Positions 44,306-53,356 of a stretch of DNA of 64,000 nt are shown here, piece by piece. Under the pieces are notes generated by a model. It did no database searches. It saw only the letters and a list, made by a program, of their open reading frames with translations, and was not told the origin of the DNA. The stretch spans positions 310,001 to 374,000 of the forward strand of contig CAWGJH010000024.1 in the NCBI GenBank assembly GCA_963822695.1. Reading direction: 5' to 3'. Positions within the stretch are counted from its first letter, which is position 1. Each line of letters begins with the position of its first letter. The position numbers and the translations under genes were made by a program. The DNA comes from GCA-003244245 sp963822695 (GTDB taxonomy: Bacteria > Actinomycetota > Actinomycetes > Mycobacteriales > Pseudonocardiaceae).

Positions 44306-44362
44306 TCTGGTCGATACTCTAAACAGGCCGTACGTCCGCTGGCTCGCCATGGAGGAGCCCCG

Positions 44363-47300
44363 TTGCCCGATCAGTCCCCCTACACCCCACTATCCCCTCG
44401 GGTGGAGTTGCCTGCCGTCGACCATGAGGTCTTGGCGTTCTGGCGTGAGCATGACATTTTCGCCAGGAGCGTGGATCAGACCGCCGGCGGTCCGGAGTGG
44501 GTGTTCTTCGAGGGGCCACCCACCGCGAACGGCAAACCAGGCACGCACCACGTCGAGGCCCGCGTCTTCAAGGACATCTTCCCCCGGTTCAAGACGATGA
44601 AGGGCTTCCACGTACCACGTCGAGCGGGATGGGACTGCCACGGGCTGCCGGTCGAGATAGCCGTGGAGAAAGAGCTCGGCCTATCCGGCAAACAGGACAT
44701 CGAGAAGATCGGCATCGAGGAGTTCAACGCCCGCTGCCGGGAATCCGTCCAGCGCTACGTCGGCGAGTTCGAAGCGATGACCGAGCGCGTCGGCTACTGG
44801 GTCGACATGTCCAACCCGTACTGGACCATGTCACCAGAGTACGTGGACAGCGTCTGGTGGGCATTGAAGCAGATCCACGACAAGGGCCTTCTCGTCCAGG
44901 ACCATCGCGTCGCGCCGTACTGTCCGCGCTGCGGCACTGGATTGTCCGATCACGAGGTCGCCCAGGGCTATGAGTCGATCGTTGACCCCTCAGTGTACGT
45001 GCGGTTGCCGATTGTCGGGCCGTTGGACGGGCTGACCGGAGTGGAACTGCTGGTGTGGACAACCACACCGTGGACATTGGTGTCCAACACCGCCGTGGCG
45101 GTGCATCCTGACGTGACCTACGTGATAGCGCGCGCACGGCAGGGCACGTTCGTTGTCGCCGAGCCGCTGCTGGCCACAGTTCTCGGAGAAGAGGCGGAAG
45201 TTCTGGCGTCCCTCCCAGGGAGCAGTCTGGCAGGCGTGCGCTACCGTCGTCCCTTCGAGTTGGTAGATATTCCTGATGCGCACTTCGTGATCACCGCTGA
45301 CTACGTGACAACCGAAGATGGCACCGGCCTGGTGCACCAAGCGCCCGCGTTCGGCGCCGAAGACCTCGCCGCGTGCAAGCAGCACAACCTTCCCGTCGTT
45401 AATCCGATCGGACCGGACGGGCATTTCCTCGCCGACGTGGATCTCGTTGGAGGAACGTTCTTCAAAGACGCCGACCCCATACTCCTCGCCGATCTCGAAC
45501 AACGTGGTCTGCTGTTCAAGTCGCTGAACTACGAGCACCAGTACCCGCACTGCTGGCGCTGCCACACTCCGTTGATGTATTACGCACAGTTGTCCTGGTA
45601 CATTCGCACCACTGCTCGGCGCACGGAGTTGCAGCGCGAGAACGAGCGCACCAACTGGTATCCCGAGCACATCAAGCACGGACGTTTCGGTGACTGGCTA
45701 GCCAACAACGTCAACTGGGCCCTGTCACGGAGCCGGTACTGGGGCACTCCGCTACCCATATGGCGCTGCCAGGACGGGCACCTCACCTGTGTCGGTTCCC
45801 GCGCTGAACTCGTGCAACTCGCAGGTCAGGACCTGTCCAACCGCGACCCGCACCGCCCCTACATCGACGCGGTGACCTTCGCGTGCCCCACGTGTGGCGA
45901 GCGAGCCAGCAGGGTCACCGAAGTGATCGACGCCTGGTTTGACTCCGGCTCCATGCCGTTCGCCGGCATCGGCTATCCCTTTGTGGACGGTAGCGTCGAG
46001 CGGTTCGAGAAGAGCTACCCAGCCCAGTTCATCTGCGAAGCGATCGATCAAACCCGAGGCTGGTTCTACACCCTCATGGTCATCGGCACGCTGGTGTTCG
46101 ACCGCTCATCGTATGAAAACGTGGTCTGTCTCGGGCACATCGTCGCCGAGGACGGCCGCAAGATGAGCAAGCACCTCGGCAACGTCATCGAGCCCATTCC
46201 GTTCATGGAGAAACACGGCGCCGACGCTCTGCGTTGGTTTATGCTGTGCTCGGGTTCTCCATGGTCTGCGCGACGTATCGGCGACTTGCCGTTGGAAGAG
46301 ATCGTCCGCAAGGTCCTGTTGACCTACTGGAACACGGCGTCGTTCTTCACCCTCTATGCCGACACCAGTTCCTGGGTGCCGGGAGCCGCCGCACCCGTCG
46401 CCGACCGGCCAGTGATCGACAGGTGGGTGCTCGCCGAACTCGACCATGTCGTGACAAGGGTTGACGCTGCACTGGAGAACTTCGACACGGCCGGGTCGGG
46501 CCGGGTGCTCGCCCAGTTCATCGATGACTTGTCGAACTGGTATGTGCGGCGCTGCCGCGCCCGTTTCTGGAACGGTGATGGCAACGCGCTGGCTACCCTA
46601 CACGAGTGTCTTCATATCCTGACCAGGCTGCTCGCGCCGTTCGTACCATTCATCACCGAGCAGGTTTGGCGGCACGTGATCAGGCCCGGTGACACCTCAG
46701 CCGCGGACTCGGTACACCTCACCGCTTGGCCAACCCCGGACACCACTCGCTCGAATGACGAATTGCGCGCGAACATGGACATCGCGCGTCAACTCGTCGA
46801 GGTCGGACGCGCGGTGCGCAAGACCACCAACATCCGTACCCGCCAACCCCTGAAACGTGCGCTGGTCGGCATCCCCGGTGGCCGCGAACTGCCCGCCGAA
46901 CTCATCGCGGAAATCGCCGACGAACTCAACGTCGGCGACGTCACACCACTCGCACAGGCCGGCGAAGTCGTGGACATCAGCGTGAAACCCAACTTCCGTA
47001 CACTCGGCAAGCGATTCGGCCCGCGGACTCAACGAGCCGCCAAAGCCATCACCGCCACCGATCACAGCCAACTTGCCCGCACTCTGAAGACAGACGGTCA
47101 GGCAACGGTCAGCCTGGACGGACAAGACATCACCGTCACGCTGGAGGACGTCACCTTGACCGAGGTCCCTCGCAGCGGATGGGCGGTCAGCGGCCAACAA
47201 GAGATGACGGTCGCGCTGGACACCACCATCACCCCGGAACTACGCAAGGCCGGTCTAGCGCGAGAGGCCATCCGACTGGTGCAAACCGCCAGGAAGGAAG

Positions 47301-47536
47301 CCGACCTCGACGTCACAGACCGCATCCTGCTGTCCTGGGCCGCGCACGGTGAGACGGCCGACGCGTTGCGCGAGCACGAACGCGAACTCGCCGACGCCGT
47401 TCTTGCCGTCGAGATCACCGAACACCCGCTCTCAGACCTCCCTGCCGAAGCCAATTCCTCCGATACCGGCCTGCTCGAAGACGACGAGCTCGGAGTGCAC
47501 TTCTGGCTGGTCAAAGCAGACACCCGCCGCCCATGA
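44363..47536 (+). CDS. ileS: Isoleucyl-tRNA synthetase
   Basis: This 1057-residue class I synthetase has FFEGPPTANGKPGTHHVEAR (HIGH region, about 47-66), the editing domain with LLVWTTTPWTLVSNTAVAVH, KMSKHLGN near 600 and the anticodon-binding C-terminal region. It resembles the eukaryote-like IleS found in streptomycetes. The 57-base spacer to gltX is too short for the T-box leader that normally precedes actinobacterial ileS. Base use is visibly AT-richer than neighbours. This suggests a second or transferred copy; IleS variants of this class can confer mupirocin tolerance, an inference only. Confidence 0.92.
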   Translation: MPDQSPYTPLSPRVELPAVDHEVLAFWREHDIFARSVDQTAGGPEWVFFEGPPTANGKPGTHHVEARVFKDIFPRFKTMKGFHVPRRAGWDCHGLPVEIAVEKELGLSGKQDIEKIGIEEFNARCRESVQRYVGEFEAMTERVGYWVDMSNPYWTMSPEYVDSVWWALKQIHDKGLLVQDHRVAPYCPRCGTGLSDHEVAQGYESIVDPSVYVRLPIVGPLDGLTGVELLVWTTTPWTLVSNTAVAVHPDVTYVIARARQGTFVVAEPLLATVLGEEAEVLASLPGSSLAGVRYRRPFELVDIPDAHFVITADYVTTEDGTGLVHQAPAFGAEDLAACKQHNLPVVNPIGPDGHFLADVDLVGGTFFKDADPILLADLEQRGLLFKSLNYEHQYPHCWRCHTPLMYYAQLSWYIRTTARRTELQRENERTNWYPEHIKHGRFGDWLANNVNWALSRSRYWGTPLPIWRCQDGHLTCVGSRAELVQLAGQDLSNRDPHRPYIDAVTFACPTCGERASRVTEVIDAWFDSGSMPFAGIGYPFVDGSVERFEKSYPAQFICEAIDQTRGWFYTLMVIGTLVFDRSSYENVVCLGHIVAEDGRKMSKHLGNVIEPIPFMEKHGADALRWFMLCSGSPWSARRIGDLPLEEIVRKVLLTYWNTASFFTLYADTSSWVPGAAAPVADRPVIDRWVLAELDHVVTRVDAALENFDTAGSGRVLAQFIDDLSNWYVRRCRARFWNGDGNALATLHECLHILTRLLAPFVPFITEQVWRHVIRPGDTSAADSVHLTAWPTPDTTRSNDELRANMDIARQLVEVGRAVRKTTNIRTRQPLKRALVGIPGGRELPAELIAEIADELNVGDVTPLAQAGEVVDISVKPNFRTLGKRFGPRTQRAAKAITATDHSQLARTLKTDGQATVSLDGQDITVTLEDVTLTEVPRSGWAVSGQQEMTVALDTTITPELRKAGLAREAIRLVQTARKEADLDVTDRILLSWAAHGETADALREHERELADAVLAVEITEHPLSDLPAEANSSDTGLLEDDELGVHFWLVKADTRRP

Positions 47537-47542
47537 CGCGCG

Positions 47543-47705
47543 TTAACGATCCGCGAGCGGGGACGCCGCAACCGCCTCCACAGTGTCGGACGCCGGGGTT
47601 CTCGGCAACGCGTCGGTGATGGCGCCCAGCAGGCGGCGCTCTTCGCGGTCCACCAACGCGAGCAGCAACTCGTCCTTGTTCGGGTAGCACCCGTAGCCAA
47701 ACCTA
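47543..47705 (-). pseudogene. Fragment of a TetR-family regulator gene
   Basis: A minus-strand frame reads GYGCYPNKDELLLALVDREE and then AITDALPRTPAS before a stop at 47543. The YxxxPNKDELLLALVDRE segment is the helix 3-4 region of TetR DNA-binding domains. The N-terminal helices and the ligand domain are missing. It is divergent from ephD across an inverted repeat, the standard position for its regulator. Confidence 0.7.
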
Positions 47706-47718
47706 CTATGACGTAGAA

Positions 47719-47740
47719 GTTCCTACTAGGGAGTAGGAAC
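47719..47740. promoter_or_regulatory. Inverted repeat upstream of ephD (TetR-type operator)
   Basis: Perfect 8-base arms GTTCCTAC (47719-47726) and GTAGGAAC (47733-47740) enclose taggga, 20 bases before the ephD ATG. TATGACG lies just upstream as a possible -10. The position between a TetR remnant and ephD suggests the former operator of that regulator. Confidence 0.6.
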
Positions 47741-47759
47741 CGGCCTCAGGAGGTAACGG

Positions 47760-49496
47760 ATGACAACTCCCAGGATGGCCAGCGACGTGACCAGCACCGA
47801 TGGCGTGCTGCTGCGGGTGCACGAGTCGGGAGTGCGAGACGCACCGACGGTGGTCTGCGTGCACGGCTACCCCGACGACCACACCATGTGGGACGGCGTC
47901 GCGGCCGAGCTGGCACCGCGTTACCACCTGGTGCGCTACGACGTCCGGGGGGCCGGCGAGTCTGGGAAGCCTCGTGACCGCCGGGCGTACCGGCTCGCGC
48001 AGCTCGCCCAGGACCTGGTCGCGGTGGTGGACGCGGTCAGCCCCGACCGTCCGGTCCATCTGCTGGCCCACGACTGGGGCTCGACCCAGGCCTGGCATGC
48101 GCTGAGCGGTCAGGGGCTGCGCGGCCGAGTCACGTCCTTCACGTCGATCTCCGGGCCGTGTCTGGACCATGCGGACCACTGGTTGCGGGCGCGGCTGCGC
48201 CGGCCGACGCCCCGGGCACTGCGTGAGCTACTCACCCAGCTGGTGTCAAGCTGGTACATCGGCTTCTTCCAGCTGCCGCTGCTGCCGGAGTTGCTCTGGC
48301 GCTCCGGACTCCCCCAACGCGCGCTGGCCCTGCTGGGCTGCGCCAGCACCCCCGCTGTGACCGACGGGCTGAATGGCATTCAGCTGTACCGGGCGAACAT
48401 GCTGCCCCGGCTCACGAAACCCAGTTTCCAGACGATCGACATTCCGGTGCAAGTCATTGCGCCCAGGCGGGATCCGTTCGTGTCGAGATCACTCCAGACC
48501 GACATCAGACGGTGGGCACCGAACCTCGCGGTTCGCGAGTTGCCCGGCGGCCATTGGTTGCCGCGCAGCCACCCGCACACCGTCGCGCGCTGCGCGAGCG
48601 AGCTGATTGATCATGCCAAAGGCGGTCGTGAATCGCGCGCCCTGCGCCGCGCACGTCACACCGGGCTGCAACGAAGGCGGTTCGAGGACACCCTCGTGGT
48701 GATCACCGGAGCGGGCAGCGGTATCGGCAGGGCCACCGCACTCGAATTCGCTGAGCAGGGCGCTGAGGTAGTAGTCACCGACATCGATCAGGATGCGGCC
48801 GAGCGCACCGCGCACCTGGCCAGCACGCTCGGCCCGCCCGCGAGCGCGTACACCGTGGACGTGTCCGACGGCGGCGCGGTCGAGAAGTTCGGCACGGTGC
48901 TGCTCGATGAACACGGGATCCCGGACATCGTGATCAACAACGCCGGCATCGGCATGGCGGGGCCGTTCTTCGACACCACGGTGGCCGAGTGGGAACGGAT
49001 CATCGACATCAATCTGTGGGGCGTCATCCACGGTTGCCGGGTCCTGGGCGGGCTGCTGGTCGCTGGCGGTGCGGGCGGCACCATCGTCAACATCGCATCC
49101 GCCGCCGCGTACCTGCCCACCCGGGCGCTCCCGGCGTACGCCACGACGAAGGCCGCAGTCCTCGCGCTGAGCCAGTGCCTACGCGGCGAACTGGCCGAAG
49201 CCGGCATCGGCGTGGTGGCGATCTGCCCCGGTTTCGTGCACACCAACATCGCCAGCACTACCCGGTTCGTCGGCCTCGACACCACCGAGGAGCACACCAC
49301 CCAACAGCGCGTGACCGAGCTGTACCGCCGGCGCAACTTCACCCCGCGCCGGGCGGCACAGGAGATCCTGCGTGCGGTGGAGCGCAACGCCGCCATCGCC
49401 CCGATCACCGTCGAAGCCAAAGCCGGACTGCTGGCCTCCCGGCTGACTCCTGGACTGCTCCGCGCACTGGCCCGAGCCAATCTAGCCCCTCGATAA
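47760..49496 (+). CDS. ephD: EphD-type fusion of alpha/beta hydrolase and short-chain dehydrogenase
   Basis: This 578-residue fusion has an N-terminal alpha/beta hydrolase of the epoxide hydrolase class (about 1-285) with VCVHGYPDDHTMW and the nucleophile Asp in AHDWGSTQAW near 105. The C-terminal SDR (about 305-560) has TGAGSGIGRA at about 316-325, NNAGIGMAG and YATTK with Tyr near 459. The same architecture is EphD (Rv2214c) of M. tuberculosis, linked to mycolic acid metabolism. AGGAGG precedes the ATG by 7 bases. Its presumed TetR regulator is only a fragment. Confidence 0.92.
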   Translation: MTTPRMASDVTSTDGVLLRVHESGVRDAPTVVCVHGYPDDHTMWDGVAAELAPRYHLVRYDVRGAGESGKPRDRRAYRLAQLAQDLVAVVDAVSPDRPVHLLAHDWGSTQAWHALSGQGLRGRVTSFTSISGPCLDHADHWLRARLRRPTPRALRELLTQLVSSWYIGFFQLPLLPELLWRSGLPQRALALLGCASTPAVTDGLNGIQLYRANMLPRLTKPSFQTIDIPVQVIAPRRDPFVSRSLQTDIRRWAPNLAVRELPGGHWLPRSHPHTVARCASELIDHAKGGRESRALRRARHTGLQRRRFEDTLVVITGAGSGIGRATALEFAEQGAEVVVTDIDQDAAERTAHLASTLGPPASAYTVDVSDGGAVEKFGTVLLDEHGIPDIVINNAGIGMAGPFFDTTVAEWERIIDINLWGVIHGCRVLGGLLVAGGAGGTIVNIASAAAYLPTRALPAYATTKAAVLALSQCLRGELAEAGIGVVAICPGFVHTNIASTTRFVGLDTTEEHTTQQRVTELYRRRNFTPRRAAQEILRAVERNAAIAPITVEAKAGLLASRLTPGLLRALARANLAPR

Positions 49497-49600
49497 CGCA
49501 ACCACAGACCGGAAGGGTGCTGACCGACGGTGAGCGCACCGACACCATGACGATCTGCGTGTCCCGAAGCCGCGGTGGCCGGATCGCCGTCGATCTTTAG

Positions 49601-49633
49601 CGGACCCTTCTCACGGACCCTTCTAACGGACAC
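49601..49633 (+). repeat. Short tandem repeat at the end of the FKBP gene
   Basis: CGGACCCTTCTCA and CGGACCCTTCTAA are adjacent 13-base near-copies (49601-49626), followed by CGGACAC. They overlap the FKBP stop codon and lie between convergent ephD and FKBP genes. No terminator stem is formed. Confidence 0.6.
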
Positions 49634-50000
49634 TGACCAGGTCGACAACGAAGACGAGGGTCTCGCCAGGCTTGATCGTGGCGCCCGCGCCACGGTCGCC
49701 GTAGGCCAGGTGCGGGGGGATGGTGAGCCGCCGACGGCCGCCGACTCGCATTCCGACGATCCCATCGTCCCAGCCCTTGATCACCCGGCCGGTACCGAGC
49801 CGGAACTCCAGTGGGGAGCCTCGGTCCCAGGAGGCGTCGAACTGCTTCCCGGTGGAGTGCGCGACACCGATGTAGTGCGCCCGGATCTGCGAGCCGACGA
49901 TGGCCTCGGCGCCGTCACCCACTACCTGGTCTTCGATCACCAACTCGGTTGGCGCCAGTCCTTCGGGTACGGCCACATCGGGACGGATCAGCTCGCTCAC
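49623..50000 (-). CDS. FKBP-type peptidyl-prolyl cis-trans isomerase
   Basis: This 125-residue single-domain FKBP isomerises peptidyl-proline bonds. It has VGSQIRAHYIGVAHSTGKQF, FDASWDRGSPLEF and GWDDGIVGMRVGGRRRLTIP, with conserved active-site aromatic and Asp positions, and ends VFVVDLVSV. No signal peptide is seen, so it is cytoplasmic. GTG 50000 has GGAGG 8 bases upstream; the longer frame is not conserved. It is convergent with ephD and divergent from hemC. Confidence 0.93.
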   Translation of the reverse strand: MSELIRPDVAVPEGLAPTELVIEDQVVGDGAEAIVGSQIRAHYIGVAHSTGKQFDASWDRGSPLEFRLGTGRVIKGWDDGIVGMRVGGRRRLTIPPHLAYGDRGAGATIKPGETLVFVVDLVSVR

Positions 50001-50081
50001 GTCGTCATCCTCCTCCTCACCCCGTCGCCGTTGACAGGGTCTCCATCTTGGCAGCCTCCCAGTGCGCCGTAAGGTTCTGGC

Positions 50082-51008
50082 ATGCCGCACGTGCGAATCG
50101 GCACCCGCTCCAGCCCGATGGCTCTACACCAAGCTGAGCAGGTCGTCACAGCCCTGGAAGCGCTGGACCCCACGGTCACCACTGAGCTGGTCAAGATTAC
50201 GACTAGTGGCGACCAGTGGATGGGTGACCTCGCGAAGCTCGGTGGCAAGGGTGCGTTCGTCCGCGAGATCGACCGCAACCTGCTCGACGGCTCGGTCGAT
50301 CTCGCGGTGCACTGCCTCAAAGACATCCCCGGCGACATTCCAGTGCCCGAAGGGCTGGCCTTCGCCGCCTACCTGCCCCGGGAAGACATCCACGACGCGG
50401 TGATCTCCCGCACCAGTGCCCCACTGGCGGAATTGCCCGCTGGTGCCGTCATCGGCACCAGCGCGGTGCGCCGCGCCGCCCAACTCCGTCTGCGCTATCC
50501 GCACGTGGAGGTCAAACCGTTGCGGGGCAACGTCAACACTCGCCTGATGCGGCTGGATGAGGGCCACTTCGACGCGATCGTGGCCGCGGTAGCTGGCCTG
50601 CACCGGGTCAATGAGGCTGAGCGGATCACCGAGATCCTGCCGTTGCAGACGATGTGCCCAGCGATCGGCGCGGGCATCATCGCGTTGCAGTGCCGCGCCA
50701 CCGATACCGACGTCCGTGCGCTGAGCGCCCGGCTCAACGACACCGAAGCCCACCGGCACGCCACTGCCGAACGCGCCATGTTGCACGCCCTGCAGGGCCA
50801 CTGCAACTCACCCATCGCGGGCTACGCCAGCACCGAACCCAACGGCAAGCTTTCGTTGCGCGCCAAGGTGTTCAGCCTGGACGGCAGCCAGTGGCTCGAC
50901 TCCCACCACTGGGGCGTAGCCGACGACCCCGAGGCCCTGGGGTACTTCGTCGGCGCCGATCTCCTCCGCCAGGGAGCTCGTGCCCTCATCGGCGCCATCG
51001 CGCATTAA
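50082..51008 (+). CDS. hemC: Hydroxymethylbilane synthase (porphobilinogen deaminase)
   Basis: This 308-residue enzyme polymerises four porphobilinogen units. It begins RIGTRSSPMALHQAEQV, and has DLAVHCLKD (active-site Asp), SAVRRAAQLRLRYP with substrate-binding Arg, and GHCNSPIAGYA with the dipyrromethane-cofactor Cys near 243. The segment CLKDIPGDIP differs from the usual SLKDMPT. No other haem genes adjoin, unlike the usual hemA-hemC-hemD cluster, so it may be a second, specialised copy. The ATG follows TAAGG. Confidence 0.92.
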   Translation: MPHVRIGTRSSPMALHQAEQVVTALEALDPTVTTELVKITTSGDQWMGDLAKLGGKGAFVREIDRNLLDGSVDLAVHCLKDIPGDIPVPEGLAFAAYLPREDIHDAVISRTSAPLAELPAGAVIGTSAVRRAAQLRLRYPHVEVKPLRGNVNTRLMRLDEGHFDAIVAAVAGLHRVNEAERITEILPLQTMCPAIGAGIIALQCRATDTDVRALSARLNDTEAHRHATAERAMLHALQGHCNSPIAGYASTEPNGKLSLRAKVFSLDGSQWLDSHHWGVADDPEALGYFVGADLLRQGARALIGAIAH

Positions 51009-51492
51009 CGCACGACGCACCACAGCCCTGAGCCTGGCGACGTACCAGCGCCAGTGCGGCGAGGTTGGCCGCGTAGGTACCAGGACATTCAGCGACCGGG
51101 GACAACGACACCACACTTCCATGACATCGGCGGTGCCCCCGTAACCTCCGGACGGATTGCTATCCCATACCGCGATAGGAGAATCAGCAGAGCCAAGCAC
51201 TTCCTCACTAGCCGCCATGTATGCATCTCTATTAGATTTCTCAAATGACAACATCCGCACCGCGTGGGCGCGACTAATTAGATGATCGAACTCTGACAAA
51301 TTTTCGGGGTTCACTGTGCACTCTCGCCGCTCGCCGCTGGCTCCAGCAATGAGCGCAACGCAACGCCACCCGAGCGTTGACGCGATAGCGTTGCCGAAGC
51401 GCTGCTGCCGTCTCGACCCAGGACGCACCCGAGACCCGTAGTGAACGCACCAGTTGCTCGCGCTGCTGCTGGTAACTGCGTGGCTCACCCAT
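51009..51492 (-). pseudogene. Remnants of an XRE-type regulator gene and an unknown gene
   Basis: From ATG 51492, the frame reads SYQQQREQLVRSLRVSGASW and LRQRYRVNARVALRCAHCWS, the N-terminal part of a large actinomycete XRE regulator family, and then diverges at about 51300. A second minus-strand frame (about 51310-51009) reads AHAVRMLSFEKSNRDAYMAA and SPHWRWYVARLRAVVRRALM, protein-like but unrecognised, and runs into the antisense of hemC. Both look truncated. The region has no other gene. Confidence 0.55.
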
Positions 51493-51692
51493 AGCGGAGT
51501 GACGATACACGATACGGGGTATCCGCCTAACTCCGCGTGGGAGTTTCCCATGCTGTCGGGACATGTGACGATCAAGAAATGACGGTTGCTTAGGGTGCTT
51601 CGCTGAACGGCCCCTACGGGCCGTAGAGTTCACGGCCGGGTGCTATCCACATAATCGAGGTAGACCCGCTGCGGCTCAGGACACGCGAGGGC
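51493..51692. other. Short non-coding stretch
   Basis: I see no gene. A weak inverted pair CCCCTACGGGCCGTAG is near 51610. It may carry the promoter for the downstream small ORF and PLP enzyme. Confidence 0.3.
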
Positions 51693-51836
51693 ATGACCCT
51701 CGTCGAACCAGACCGCCCCGACGAGGCTGACGGAGGACGTCCTGTGGTAAACCACCGTGAGACGAAGCGGCGCTGGGACATCGCCCGCAACGACTCTTCA
51801 CCGCTGCAGCCATATGACGACAAAGTGGTCGTCTGA
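51693..51836 (+). CDS. Possible 47-residue protein coupled to the PLP lyase gene
   Basis: ATG 51693 opens a frame MTLVEPDRPDEADGGRPVV ending YDDKVVV whose TGA overlaps the next ATG (TGATG). It is hydrophilic and charged with no signal or metal motif. The ribosome site is GCGAGGG, close to the ATG. Overlap with the downstream gene is the main support; it could also be a non-translated leader. Confidence 0.4.
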   Translation: MTLVEPDRPDEADGGRPVVNHRETKRRWDIARNDSSPLQPYDDKVVV

Positions 51837-53026
51837 TGAGTGGTAAGCCTGCCAGATTGGCCAATCTGGACGCCTTCGATCTCACCACCCTGTCACGACG
51901 GGACGGGGAGAAGTGGGCGGCGGCTAGGCACGGTGTGCTGCCAGCCTGGGTAGCTGACATGGACTTTCCGATCTCACCAGTCATCCGCCGCGTACTCGTC
52001 CGTCGGATCGACACCGATCTCGGATACCCGGCGTGGTTCGATGAGACCGACGGCCGCCCGCTCGGTGAGGTGTTCGCCGCGCGCATGCGCCGTCGGTTCG
52101 GATTCGCGGCCGATCCCTCGCACGTCCGGCTGTTCACCGACGTCAACCAAGCCATGCAGGTCGTACTCCACTTCGGCACCTCGACCGGCGATGCGGTTGC
52201 CCTGCACACCCCGGCCTGCCCTCCGTTCGAGGAGGTTTTCACCAAGCTCGGCCGGCCGCCGCGGACCGTACCGATCCGCTGCCGCGACGGCCAGTGGCAG
52301 CTCGACCTGGACTGGCTGGCTGACGAGCTGCGGGGCCGTGGGGGGGCGCCCTGCCGCGCGCTGCTTCTGGTCAACCCACACAACCCCACAGGAAGGGTCT
52401 TCCGGGGGGAAGAACTCAAGGATCTGGCCGCGCTGGCGATTGAGCACGACCTGCTGGTGATCTCCGACGAGGTGCACGCCGACCTAACCTATCCAGGATA
52501 CCAGCACATCCCCTTCGCTTCGCTGTCCGAAGAGATCGCCGCGCGGACGGTTACGCTCACATCTGGCAGCAAGGCGTTTAACTTGGCCGGAGTCCGCTGC
52601 GCCGTCGCGCACATTGGGGTGAAGAAGATACGCGACGCGGTGGATGCTCAGCGCGGAATCCTGTTCGGTCAGGTGAGTGTGCTCGGGGTAGACGCGTTGA
52701 GGGCCGCGTGGACCGATGGGGACAGCTGGCTGGACACCGTACGTTCGCTGCTGGAGCGCAACCGCTGGCGGGTGGCCGAAAAACTGCCGGACGGCATCGG
52801 CTATGTGATGCCCGAGGCGACCTATCTCGCCTGGCTCAACTGCCGCTCTTTAGGCCTTGGGGACGATCCGTCCGCCTTCTTCGAGAGCGATGCCAAGGTG
52901 TTGCTCTGCCGAGGATCGGAGTTCGGCCGCGAGGGCAACGGGTTCGCGCGGCTGAACTTCGCCACCTCATTACCGGTGCTGGACGAGCTGCTGCGGCGGA
53001 TGCGCGCGGCCTTGGGGTGTCGATAA
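51836..53026 (+). CDS. MalY/PatB-type PLP-dependent C-S beta-lyase / aminotransferase
   Basis: This 396-residue fold-type I PLP enzyme has GVLPAWVADMDFPISP near the N-terminus (MalY/PatB hallmark), LLLVNPHNPTGRVF, VISDEVHADLTYPG with the PLP Asp, and TSGSKAFNLAG with the Schiff-base Lys near 245. MalY/PatB proteins cleave cystathionine and related thioethers. The ATG at 51836 overlaps the upstream small ORF. Specific substrate and regulatory role are not readable. Confidence 0.9.
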   Translation: MSGKPARLANLDAFDLTTLSRRDGEKWAAARHGVLPAWVADMDFPISPVIRRVLVRRIDTDLGYPAWFDETDGRPLGEVFAARMRRRFGFAADPSHVRLFTDVNQAMQVVLHFGTSTGDAVALHTPACPPFEEVFTKLGRPPRTVPIRCRDGQWQLDLDWLADELRGRGGAPCRALLLVNPHNPTGRVFRGEELKDLAALAIEHDLLVISDEVHADLTYPGYQHIPFASLSEEIAARTVTLTSGSKAFNLAGVRCAVAHIGVKKIRDAVDAQRGILFGQVSVLGVDALRAAWTDGDSWLDTVRSLLERNRWRVAEKLPDGIGYVMPEATYLAWLNCRSLGLGDDPSAFFESDAKVLLCRGSEFGREGNGFARLNFATSLPVLDELLRRMRAALGCR

Positions 53027-53356
53027 GGGGTCCCGGTAAAAGTTGACGAGGGTCGTTCCCTGGTGCGGGTTGCGCTGGTCGAGCGCCTGGTCCCAATTTT
53101 CGCCGTCGCGGTGTGGGCTGTCCAGCCGGGTGCGCATGGGCATGAACGCTCCGGGCAGGTTCACACTGGCGCGGCGCTGAGCCGCACACTGGTGCTGTCC
53201 CTCGGGGTCGTCACCGGGGCGGTGACGGCGCTGAGCACCATCCTGTCGGCGATCTCCTCGGACCGGTTCGGCAGGCCCACCCGAGCACCGCAGCCATTCG
53301 GTGATTCTCGCCAGGCCTACACTCCGGGGTGACTCACTAGGCGGAGGAGGTCCGCG
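53027..53356. other. Intergenic region with gene scraps upstream of fadD
   Basis: The region holds an MFS remnant and, on the minus strand (about 53150-53020), a protein-like peptide reading RTRLDSPHRDGENWDQALDQ and RNPHQGTTLVNFYRDPL that I cannot assign. The fadD ribosome site GGAGGAGG lies at 53343-53350. Confidence 0.45.
53168..53280 (+). pseudogene. Remnant of an MFS transporter gene
   Basis: One frame reads GAALSRTLVLSLGVVTGAVT and then ALSTILSAISSDRFGRP, the pattern of a mid-protein helix and the DRxGR loop of metabolite:H+ symporters. The rest of the transporter is missing on both sides. Confidence 0.5.
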
